Positions 1 through 6,503 of a stretch of 15,222 bases of DNA are shown piece after piece. Positions within the stretch are counted from its first letter, which is position 1, and the number at the start of each line of letters is the position of its first letter. Below the pieces are notes generated by a model. That model was not told where the DNA came from. It did no database searches and was given only the letters and a program-made list of their open reading frames with translations. Source of the stretch: an uncultured Lachnospiraceae bacterium (lineage in GTDB: Bacteria > Bacillota > Clostridia > Lachnospirales > Lachnospiraceae). The stretch lies in contig CAMWTF010000020.1 of assembly GCA_947177105.1 (NCBI GenBank), positions 1-15,222 on the forward strand. Direction: 5' to 3'. A program made the position numbers and the translations under genes.

Positions 1-106
1 TACTACATAACGCCAGAATTTACCATACTGCATTGGTTAAACGTATATGGCTGGCATTATGTAGTCCAGGTTACTCGGAAATTTTAACTGTTAGGCAGTA
101 TAAATA
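1..106. repeat. Left copy of terminal inverted repeat, palindromic
   Basis: Bases 27-106 match the reverse complement of 15144-15222 with one single-base gap and only three substitutions that I can find. The copy here runs 26 bases further out than the right one. Inside it, 3-16 (CTACATAACGCCAG) can pair with 51-64 with one mismatch; the right copy carries the base that would repair that mismatch, so the consensus is a palindrome. No coding potential is visible. A dispersed palindromic (MITE- or REP-like) element is the most likely reading, and its presence at both ends suggests that the window is an assembly contig broken at repeats. Family unknown. Confidence 0.8.
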
Positions 107-140
107 AGTTTGCTTTGAAGTTCCACAGTTTTCCCGCCAA

Positions 141-447
141 CATAAAAAGCCCTAAGCTGATATACTGCTACCAGCTTAGGGCGAACTTCTATGTCCGTGT
201 TACCACCTAATTTCAGATTTCTCTGCACTCTGCCAGTACGGGACTGCTCCGATACTGCTTCCTGTGATAACGGGGGAACTCCGTTGAAGCCTACTGGGAT
301 AGGATATTCCATGCGCCAGGCACTCTTATCCATCTTTTCGGTTCACGGCTCGGAGGCTGCTTCCGCACCAGTTCAATGAAGATTCGCACCCGCCATCTTC
401 TCTCTGCAAAATCCCCGATACCTACTACTCCTCGTCAAAGCCTTTTT
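141..447 (-). promoter_or_regulatory. T-box riboswitch leader (tRNA-sensing), probably alanine
   Basis: The minus-strand RNA has the T-box signature AGGTGGTAACACGG at 208-195, a Stem I with an AGTA motif near 432-429, an apical part GGCGGGTGCGA, and a terminator right after the T-box. TTAGG (210-206) pairs with CCTAA (180-176) to form the antiterminator around the TGGT bulge. A bulge of TGGT implies a tRNA with discriminator base A. The likely specifier triplet is GCC at 349-347 (alanine), deduced by folding the stem TCGGGG/CTCCGA above it. Alanyl-tRNA fits discriminator A, but the specifier is my manual fold and uncertain. The regulated gene should lie to the left, outside the window; only the terminal repeat lies between. 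Confidence 0.92.
143..182 (-). terminator. Intrinsic terminator of the T-box leader
   Basis: On the minus strand an 11-bp perfect stem (GCCCTAAGCTG at 182-172 with CAGCTTAGGGC at 159-149) is followed directly by TTTTT. The CCTAA at 180-176 can instead pair with TTAGG at 210-206 in the T-box antiterminator, so the two structures exclude each other. Confidence 0.9.
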
Positions 448-463
448 CCTTTGGTTGAAACAA

Positions 464-492
464 ACTATATCATCTGAAATAAAATTTGTCAA
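464..492 (-). promoter_or_regulatory. Promoter of the T-box transcript
   Basis: On the minus strand TTGACA (492-487) and TATAGT (469-464) are separated by exactly 17 nt, and TG precedes the -10 by one base (extended -10). Transcription would start near 457, just ahead of Stem I of the T-box. The promoter lies in the 18-42 nt after the stop of the second ABC gene, so the T-box unit is transcribed independently of the ABC operon. Confidence 0.85.
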
Positions 493-505
493 CTGAAAAA
501 TATTT

Positions 506-2287
506 CTATGCAATATCCTCCATCTGCGCCGTATACAATCTGTAATAATACCCTCTCTTGGCTATCAGTTCCTCATGAGTGCCGCACTCCATGATACCGC
601 CCTGGTCGATATACATGATCTTGTCGCAGTTTTTGATGGTGGACAGCCTGTGGGCGATGATAAAGGAGGTCCTGCCCTGGAGCATGGCGTTCAAGCCCTG
701 CTGCAGCGCCCGCTCGGTCTGCACGTCAATGCTGGAGGTCGCCTCGTCCAGCACCAGTATAGCCGGATCTGACAGCAGAGTTCTCGCAAAGGAGATCAGC
801 TGCTTCTGCCCCTGGGAAAGCCGGGAGCCCCGCTCCTTTACCTCCGTCTGATAGCCCTCCTGCATACTGCTGATAAAGCTGTCCGCACACACCGTCTCGC
901 TGGCCCGCTTGATTTCCTCCATAGTGGCGTCCAGCTTGCCGTAGCGGATATTGTCCTCGATAGTGCCGGAGAAGATAAAGCTGTCCTGCAGCATGATGCC
1001 CATCTGGGAGCGCAGGGATTCCAGTGTCACCTTGGAGATATCCTGTCCGTCTATTAACACCCGGCCCCCATTCACATTATAGAACCTGGAAACCAGATTC
1101 ACAATGGTGCTCTTGCCCGCGCCGGTGGGCCCCACCAGCGCCACGCTCTCGCCGGGCTCCACGGTGAACGACAGATCTTTCAGCACATCCTTGCCCTCCT
1201 CATAGGCAAAAGTCACATGCTCAAAAGTTACCTGACCCTTGATAGGCGGCATCTTCACAGCATCTTCCGCATCCGCCACTGTCACCGGCTCATCCATCGT
1301 CTCAAAGATGCGCTCCAGATACGCAATGTTGTTAATGAAGTTATTAAAGATATTGCCCAGGTTCATAATGGGCTGCCAAAATCTGGCGGCGTAAGAAGTG
1401 ATGGCCACGATCACGCCCAGCTTCACATTTTCCGGTCCCATGACCAGCAGACCCACTATAAACACCGCCGCCCTGACCCATACAGAGATATTGTCAATAC
1501 CGGGCCACACCAGATTGCTGAATTTTACCGCCTGCATCCAAGCCCCTCTGCAGCGGTCAGCCAGGATACCGAATGTCTCCACATTTTCATCCTCCCGGAC
1601 AAAGATCTGAGTGATCCTGGCTCCCACGATGTTTTCCTGCAGATAAGCATTCAGGTTGGAATTTTTGTTGGAAACCTGCTGCCATGCTTTTCTCTGGCGC
1701 TTCTTCATATACAGCATAAATGCCGCCAGAATCGGTACGCCCGCCATGACCACCAGAGACAGCTTCACATCCACCAGGAACATGAAAATCACTATAAAAA
1801 TCAGATTCAATATCTCCAGCACCACATTGATCAGCCCGTTGGATAACATATCCGACACGGAGTTTACATAGTTCACCACCCGGATCAAAATCTTACCGTG
1901 GGGTCTGTCATCATAGTACTGGAAAGGCAGCATCTGCAGATGGGCAAACAAATCCTTTCGAATATCATAGATAATGCCCTGTCCCACTTTTACCATAATC
2001 CGGGAACGTACCGTGGTAAAAATGACGCTGACCGCATAGGTACACACCAATACCAGCACCAGGATTACCAGCATACGCATATTTTTGTCCGGAATGGCCT
2101 CGTCCAGCGCTTTCTGTGTCAGCATCGGTCCAAACAGCGCCGTGATGCCGCCGATGGCGCTGAGCGCAAACGCCAGGATCATTCTGCCCATATACTTTTT
2201 GATATAAACGGAAGCACGAAGCAGATGGTGGAAATCAAAGGGTGTTTCCAGCACTTCATCTTCCCGGTATGTATTTCTTCTGGCCAT
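506..2287 (-). CDS. ABC exporter half-transporter, catalytically competent subunit
   Basis: 593 aa, six-helix ABC exporter (MdlB/LmrD/BmrD type). The transmembrane domain covers about residues 30-325 and the nucleotide-binding domain 350-590. Walker A is GPTGAGKS (386-393), Walker B ILVLDE (510-515) with the catalytic Glu515, and the switch His is His546. The signature is LSQGQ (490-494), which departs from LSGGQ. It lies 11 nt after the partner gene; the partner's TAG stop overlaps the AGGAGG of this gene (2300-2295), so translation is probably coupled. With the partner it should form a heterodimer at the inner membrane that exports a drug, peptide or lipid driven by ATP. The substrate cannot be read from the sequence. 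Start ATG 2287 is supported by AGGAGG spaced 7 nt. Confidence 0.93.
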   Translation of the reverse strand: MARRNTYREDEVLETPFDFHHLLRASVYIKKYMGRMILAFALSAIGGITALFGPMLTQKALDEAIPDKNMRMLVILVLVLVCTYAVSVIFTTVRSRIMVKVGQGIIYDIRKDLFAHLQMLPFQYYDDRPHGKILIRVVNYVNSVSDMLSNGLINVVLEILNLIFIVIFMFLVDVKLSLVVMAGVPILAAFMLYMKKRQRKAWQQVSNKNSNLNAYLQENIVGARITQIFVREDENVETFGILADRCRGAWMQAVKFSNLVWPGIDNISVWVRAAVFIVGLLVMGPENVKLGVIVAITSYAARFWQPIMNLGNIFNNFINNIAYLERIFETMDEPVTVADAEDAVKMPPIKGQVTFEHVTFAYEEGKDVLKDLSFTVEPGESVALVGPTGAGKSTIVNLVSRFYNVNGGRVLIDGQDISKVTLESLRSQMGIMLQDSFIFSGTIEDNIRYGKLDATMEEIKRASETVCADSFISSMQEGYQTEVKERGSRLSQGQKQLISFARTLLSDPAILVLDEATSSIDVQTERALQQGLNAMLQGRTSFIIAHRLSTIKNCDKIMYIDQGGIMECGTHEELIAKRGYYYRLYTAQMEDIA

Positions 2288-2298
2288 ATCTACACCTC

Positions 2299-4116
2299 CT
2301 ATTTAAGTTCCGCCGACTGTTCGTCAGTGCCAGTAAACTGCTTGGAATCGTCCTGTCCGGTCTGCAATTGTACAACCTGGTAATAATAGCCTTTCTTTGC
2401 AATCAGTTCCTCATGGCTACCGGCTTCCGTGATCCGACCGTCCTGAAGCACCAATATTTTGTCCGCATACTTGGTGGTGGAAATCCTCTGGGCGATAATG
2501 ATCTTGGTGCAAGGGAAATCCAGCTCATTCAGACTGTGCTGAATCTGTTTCTCCGTCTCCATATCCACCGCCGAAGTGGTATCATCCAGGATCAGAATCG
2601 CCGGACGCACCGCCAGAGCCCTGGCCAGAGAGATACGCTGCTTTTGCCCGCCGGAGAGGCCCACTCCCCGCTCGCCCACAATGGTATCATACCCCTCAGG
2701 CATACGGGCGATAAAGTCGGAAGCCGCCGAATATCTGGCAAATTTTACCACCTGCTCAGAGGTGATATGGCTGTCCCCGAAGGCAATGTTACCGTCAATA
2801 GAGTCGGAGTACAGCAGCACATCCTGGGTAGCCAGGCCGATGTTGCCCCGCAGTTGATGCAACTTCATATCCTGCACCAGGATACCGTCCACCAGCACCT
2901 CCCCCTCCGTGGGCTCATAAAACCTGGGAATCAGCTGGATCAGGGAGGTCTTGCCACAGCCGGTCTCTCCCATAATGGCTATGGTCTCCCCCGGTTTAGC
3001 CATAAAACTCACATTGTGCAGGACGGGCAGCTTTCCGTCCGCATATTGGAAACTTACATTTCTAAACTCAACCCTGCCCTGAAACCGCTCCGGCCTGTCG
3101 ATGGCACCCGGCTTATCCACGATCTCCGGCTGAGAATAGTAGATCTCCATAACCTTGTCGGAGGCTGCGGAAAATCTCTGAAATTCATTCATGATACTGC
3201 CCAGCTGCCGCATGGGGTTGGCAATGGCCCATATCAAACCGGAAAATGCCACATATTCTCCCATAGTGATCTGCTCCCGGATCAGAAAGATACCTCCCAC
3301 CAGCAGCAGCACTACCGGCATCAGGTTAGCCGCCGACTCCACATAGGGATAATAGGTCAGCCAGGTCAGCGCCGTCTTCTTGTTGGTCTGGGAATAAGAT
3401 GTATTGCACTCATCAAATTTCTCTATCTCATACTTTTCTCTGGCAAATGCCTTGACCACCCTGTTGCCGGAGATATTCTCCTGAGCGATGGTGTTCATCT
3501 CCGCCAGTTTTTCCCGCAGCGCCTTGTGTCTGGGCGCCACTTTGTTCTTAAACAGAATGATGATCAGGAAAATAAAGGGGGCAATGGCAAACATGCACAG
3601 CGCCAGCCGCCAGTCCATATAGAAAAAGTACACCGCCGTGGCGCCCATCAATGCCAGGGACTCCACAATGGTACGGATGACCCAGGCGATCATATGCCGC
3701 ACCGCGTCCAGGTCGCCTGTCATTCTGGTCATCAGGTCGCCTGTGCGGTAGGTGGCATAAAAATGCATATCCTGCCGCTCGATCTTGTCAAACAGATACA
3801 TGCGGATCTTATACAGCACCTTCTGGGAAACGGCCTCGCCGCCCATACAGGAGAGATAGACGATGGCTGTCCTTACAAAAGTCAGCACCACCATGGCGAT
3901 GATCAACTCCCAGAACAGATCCCTTTTCGTGGTAAGGTTCTCCGCCGCCTGCTCTCCGCTCAGGAACAGGTCAATGATGCTCTGGGACACATAGGGGACC
4001 ACCAGCTGCATCACGCTGTACACCACTGTCCCAACAAGACTGGCCCCATACAGCACCCGATACCCCTTCATGTTTTCCCAAAGCCACGTCAGCTTTGGAT
4101 TTCGCTTCTTTTTCAT
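2299..4116 (-). CDS. ABC exporter half-transporter, degenerate-site subunit
   Basis: 605 aa, six-helix ABC exporter (MdlA/LmrC/BmrC type); transmembrane domain about 15-320, nucleotide-binding domain about 347-585. Walker A is GETGCGKT (383-390) and the signature is the canonical LSGGQ (487-491). Walker B reads ILILDD (507-512), so the catalytic Glu is Asp512, and the switch His is Gln543 (IAQR). In heterodimeric exporters such as LmrCD, BmrCD or TM287/288 this is the subunit that builds the non-hydrolysing site, while its intact LSGGQ completes the active site of the partner. It is the first gene of the two-gene operon. RBS AAAGAGG precedes ATG 4116. No MarR-type regulator gene lies upstream, although operator-like palindromes do. 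Confidence 0.93.
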   Translation of the reverse strand: MKKKRNPKLTWLWENMKGYRVLYGASLVGTVVYSVMQLVVPYVSQSIIDLFLSGEQAAENLTTKRDLFWELIIAMVVLTFVRTAIVYLSCMGGEAVSQKVLYKIRMYLFDKIERQDMHFYATYRTGDLMTRMTGDLDAVRHMIAWVIRTIVESLALMGATAVYFFYMDWRLALCMFAIAPFIFLIIILFKNKVAPRHKALREKLAEMNTIAQENISGNRVVKAFAREKYEIEKFDECNTSYSQTNKKTALTWLTYYPYVESAANLMPVVLLLVGGIFLIREQITMGEYVAFSGLIWAIANPMRQLGSIMNEFQRFSAASDKVMEIYYSQPEIVDKPGAIDRPERFQGRVEFRNVSFQYADGKLPVLHNVSFMAKPGETIAIMGETGCGKTSLIQLIPRFYEPTEGEVLVDGILVQDMKLHQLRGNIGLATQDVLLYSDSIDGNIAFGDSHITSEQVVKFARYSAASDFIARMPEGYDTIVGERGVGLSGGQKQRISLARALAVRPAILILDDTTSAVDMETEKQIQHSLNELDFPCTKIIIAQRISTTKYADKILVLQDGRITEAGSHEELIAKKGYYYQVVQLQTGQDDSKQFTGTDEQSAELK

Positions 4117-4139
4117 AATTTACCTCTTTCCGCATAACT

Positions 4140-4210
4140 GTAGTTGACAATGCAACTACGGCCCTGCCTATGTTATTGCTTAAATCAGTAGTTGAAACGT
4201 CAGTTTCAAC
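4140..4210. promoter_or_regulatory. Two operator-like palindromes between the ABC operon and ridA
   Basis: Palindrome 1 has 7-bp arms GTAGTTG (4140-4146) and CAACTAC (4153-4159). Palindrome 2 has 8-bp arms GTTGAAAC (4191-4198) and GTTTCAAC (4203-4210). Both share TAGTTGA (4141-4147 and 4189-4195). Site 1 lies 24 nt upstream of the ABC start codon. Such sites are typical of MarR-family repressors that control ABC exporters; which protein binds here is inference. A -35-like TTGAAA (minus strand, 4209-4204) overlaps site 2, but I cannot settle the promoter. Neither palindrome has a T-run, so they are not terminators. Confidence 0.55.
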
Positions 4211-4344
4211 CGTCCTCCCCGGCAGGCCGTGCGCTGTGGGCCAACGCCCGGCATATCCTGCACTGAATAAGGCTATTCTAGCTCCGGCAGACTTCAGAGT
4301 AAATGTACAAAATTGTAGTAAAGATGGCTTTTTTTGCTTCTCTG

Positions 4345-4353
4345 TGATATACT
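4345..4353 (+). promoter_or_regulatory. Extended -10 promoter element for ridA
   Basis: TGATATACT has the extended -10 form TGn-TATACT. No good -35 is seen 17 nt upstream, where there is a T-rich run instead, as is common with extended -10 promoters. The transcript start would lie near 4360, about 50 nt before ridA. Confidence 0.5.
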
Positions 4354-4408
4354 GAGAAAAAGTGCTTTACAGACACATATGGAACACTAAATTAAGGAGG
4401 ATTTACCT

Positions 4409-4780
4409 ATGAAACAAATTGCCACTCCCAATGCCCCGGCCGCCATCGGCCCCTACTCTCAAGGCTTTATCGTAAACGGGCTGCTTTATACCTCCGGGCA
4501 GATCGCCCTGGATCCGGTCACCGGGGAAGTAACAGGCGCCACCATCGCCGAACAGGCCCACCAAGTCATGAAGAACCTGGGCGCGCTGCTGGAAGCGGCA
4601 GGCTCTTCCTATGAAAAAACCGTGAAGACTACCTGTTTCCTGGCGGATATGAATGACTTTGCCGCCTTCAACGAGGTCTACGGCCAATATTTCACCGGCA
4701 AGCCCGCTCGCTCCTGCGTGGCAGTGAAAACCCTGCCCAAAAATGTGCTCTGCGAAGTGGAACTGATCGCTGAGGCATGA
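4409..4780 (+). CDS. ridA: RidA family enamine/imine deaminase
   Basis: 123 aa, full length for the YjgF/YER057c/UK114 (RidA) family. RidA is a cytosolic trimer that hydrolyses reactive 2-aminoacrylate and other enamine/imine products of PLP enzymes to keto acids and ammonia. Visible family signs are GPYSQ at 14-18, YTSGQ at 27-31, and the C-terminal block with Arg101, Cys103 and Glu116, which correspond to Arg105, Cys107 and Glu120 of the E. coli protein; Arg105 binds the substrate carboxylate. Start ATG 4409 is fixed by AAGGAGG (4394-4400) with 8 nt spacing. It stands alone: diverging from the ABC operon and 413 nt before the next gene. Confidence 0.96.
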   Translation: MKQIATPNAPAAIGPYSQGFIVNGLLYTSGQIALDPVTGEVTGATIAEQAHQVMKNLGALLEAAGSSYEKTVKTTCFLADMNDFAAFNEVYGQYFTGKPARSCVAVKTLPKNVLCEVELIAEA

Positions 4781-5193
4781 GCATCTATGCAAGTCAGAGT
4801 TTCTGAAGTTCAAGCTGCGGAATTATATTGAATCATTCCAGCCCCCATGTCGCAGTTGTGCTGCGGCTCAAATCCAAGATTTATTCCGGATGAAATACCG
4901 CTTGCATTAGGTCTTTCTATCTGCTATACTGTGTCCATATCAATCGATATGGGCACTATTCATTTTCTGGCGTTTTGCCGTTTGATTTCCCGGATTGCTT
5001 TTATATATTCCCAGGTGTATTTTTTGTACACTTTTTTACCCATACGATCCGCAGCTCAAAGGACAATCCGCCGAAATCACCCAGCCGCAATCTCCCACAC
5101 ATGCCTGGACTAAATGCTGACCATACCAGAATTTATTTTGCCAGGATGCATACTGTCAGGAGGCTGCGAAACATAAAATAAGGAGAAATGCTT
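4781..5193. other. Intergenic region ridA to Rpn gene, no convincing gene
   Basis: This 413-nt gap is A/T-richer than its surroundings. The only notable reading frame is on the minus strand at 5043-4960: 27 residues, very basic (MGKKVYKKYTWEY at its start), preceded by an in-frame stop and without a ribosome-binding site. It could be a decayed gene end, and I do not call it. A hairpin lies at 4931-4955. Imperfect repeats CCAG/CTGG around 5118-5145 could fold weakly. No clear promoter for the Rpn gene was found. Confidence 0.5.
4931..4955 (+). terminator. Hairpin after ridA, possible weak terminator
   Basis: GTGTCCATATC (4931-4941) pairs with GATATGGGCAC (4945-4955), one G-U pair, 4-nt loop. 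It is followed by TATTCATTTT, a poor U-tract. It lies 150 nt after the ridA stop, so its role in ending that transcript is uncertain. Confidence 0.3.
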
Positions 5194-6267
5194 ATGGATC
5201 ACTTCACACCCAAAACACCGGTTAAAAAGCTGCAGTATCTGCAAGCCACCGGGCAACTGCCTCACCCCCTGACCAATGATTACATGTTCAAGGCGCTGCT
5301 GCAGAAAAATGAAAATGTATTGAAACACTTGACCTGTTCCCTGCTGCACCTGCGTCCGAATGAGGTGGCCAGCGTGGAGATCAAGAACCCCATTGTGCTG
5401 GGCGAAGCTCTTACCGAGGATTTCGACAGCAAGATTTTTGTGTTGGATATCAATGTGCTGTTGAACAATCAGGTGCTGATCAACTTGGAGATGCAGGTTG
5501 TAGACTATGAGAACTGGCCGGAGAGAGCTATGACATATCTGTGTCGCAATTTCGATCAACTATCCAGAGGAGAGGATTATATCAAAGCCAAGCCCACCAT
5601 ACATATCGGATTCCTGGATTTTACGCTGTTTCCAAAGCATCCTGAGTTCTATGCAACATATAAAATGATGAATGTGAGAAACCACAATATTTTTACTGAC
5701 AAGTTTATTCTAAGTGTGGTAAACTTAAAATATATAGAATTGGCAACGCAGGAGGATCAGAAGTGGAAAATAGACTACTGGGCATCTCTCTTCAAGGCCA
5801 CCACATGGGAGGAACTCAAGATGTTAGCAAAGCAGAGTCCGATATTGGAAGACGCAATTGAAACCATATACGAGCTTACCGCCGATGAATCCATCCGGGA
5901 GCAGTGCAAGGCAAGGGAGAAGCATATAAGAGAGATGAATACTATATTAAGAGAACGGGAAATAGCAATTCAGGCAAGAGATGAAGCTGTCCAGAAATTG
6001 AATGAAACTAACCATATATTGGATGAAACTTCCCTTAAGTTGGATGAAACAAACCATAAATTGAATGAGTCTAACCATAAATTGAATGAAACTTCCCATA
6101 AATTGAATGAAACTAACCATAAATTGAATGAAACTTCCCATAAATTGAATGAAACAATTCAGGAAAGGGACAAAGCTAACCGTCAGTTAGAGCAACAGGC
6201 CAAACAAATTGAGCAGTTGCTTCTGGAAAACAAACGTCTGAAAGACCAACAGGCTTTTGATTCATAA
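5194..6267 (+). CDS. Rpn-family PD-(D/E)XK nuclease with C-terminal heptad repeat
   Basis: 357 aa from ATG 5194. AAGGAG (5180-5185) is 8 nt before this ATG but only 2 nt before ATG 5188, so 5194 is chosen. The N-terminal 200 residues match the PDDEXK 'nuclease family transposase' (Rpn, recombination-promoting nuclease) fold: TNDYMFK at 27-33, and a catalytic core with Asp85 (VLDI) and Glu99-x-Gln101 (NLEMQ). Rpn proteins are DNA endonucleases that promote RecA-independent recombination; some act as toxins in phage defence. Residues 210-357 form a charged helical tail, including eight heptads KLNET(N/S)H at 268-323. A strong internal ribosome-binding site precedes Met210. It stands alone, with no IS ends nearby. 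The usual family length is about 300, and the heptads account for the excess. Confidence 0.88.
   Translation: MDHFTPKTPVKKLQYLQATGQLPHPLTNDYMFKALLQKNENVLKHLTCSLLHLRPNEVASVEIKNPIVLGEALTEDFDSKIFVLDINVLLNNQVLINLEMQVVDYENWPERAMTYLCRNFDQLSRGEDYIKAKPTIHIGFLDFTLFPKHPEFYATYKMMNVRNHNIFTDKFILSVVNLKYIELATQEDQKWKIDYWASLFKATTWEELKMLAKQSPILEDAIETIYELTADESIREQCKAREKHIREMNTILREREIAIQARDEAVQKLNETNHILDETSLKLDETNHKLNESNHKLNETSHKLNETNHKLNETSHKLNETIQERDKANRQLEQQAKQIEQLLLENKRLKDQQAFDS
5807..5823 (+). promoter_or_regulatory. Candidate internal ribosome-binding site and start inside the Rpn gene
   Basis: GGGAGG (5807-5812) lies 8 nt before an in-frame ATG (5821-5823). Initiation there would give the last 148 residues (Met210 to the end): the tail without the nuclease core. 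Intragenic products of this kind (RpnS), which inhibit the full-length toxin, are known in E. coli Rpn genes. The codons for Trp-Glu-Glu produce the GGGAGG, so chance is possible. Confidence 0.45.
5995..6162 (+). repeat. Eight tandem 21-nt units coding for heptads
   Basis: Units begin at 5995, 6016, 6037, 6058, 6079, 6100, 6121 and 6142. The consensus is AAATTGAATGAAACTWMCCAT (21 nt), coding Lys-Leu-Asn-Glu-Thr-Asn/Ser-His. Units 5 and 7 are identical, and units 4-5 and 6-7 form a 42-nt higher-order pair (Asn then Ser), which suggests recent duplication by slippage. One Leu per heptad and alternating charges fit a coiled coil. The reading frame is kept throughout. Confidence 0.95.
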
Positions 6268-6503
6268 ATGCTATAAATAGGTCGCTGCATACCTCATGCA
6301 AAAATACTTGTATCCGTATCTGGCAAGCAATCGGCTTGCTAAGAATCAGAGGAGCATATCGGATTTTCTCTGATATGCCCCCCTGTGTTCTCTCTATGTT
6401 CACTGCCTATTCATCCACAAGTAGATATATATTTCTGGCTTTTACGGTCTGTCCCATTGTTTTTTGTGACTCCGATCTCATGGGACACATTAATAACTCA
6501 AAC
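6268..6503. other. Intergenic region between convergent Rpn gene and trkH
   Basis: No gene. Two inverted repeats lie here. One is a hairpin at 6354-6378 (GCATATCGGA with TCTGATATGC, one G-U pair) that competes with an overlapping alternative pairing ATCAGAG (6345-6351) with CTCTGAT (6368-6374). The other is an 8-bp perfect inverted repeat, TGTCCCAT (6450-6457) and ATGGGACA (6480-6487), with a 22-nt loop. None has a proper U-tract on either strand, so I do not call a terminator, although both converging genes need one. Confidence 0.5.

Noticed and set aside
91..333. 80-residue minus-strand reading frame
   Set aside because: It lies inside the T-box leader and its terminator; the RNA signals explain the sequence.
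2242..4137. 631-residue plus-strand reading frame
   Set aside because: It is antisense to the ABC genes, very rich in His/Gln/Leu and has no family motif or RBS; it is a by-product of codon bias.
4960..5043. 27-residue basic minus-strand frame as a small gene
   Set aside because: No RBS, an in-frame stop just upstream and no recognised family; kept only as a note on the gap.
5947..6141. 64-residue minus-strand frame with repeated SFIQFM
   Set aside because: It is only the antisense reading of the 21-nt repeat, with no RBS.
5995..6162. CRISPR array
   Set aside because: The 21-nt units are directly adjacent without spacers and are in frame within a gene.
5194..6267. True transposase of an insertion sequence
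   Set aside because: The family is often labelled transposase, but no terminal inverted repeats or target duplication are seen around the gene; a nuclease role is better supported.
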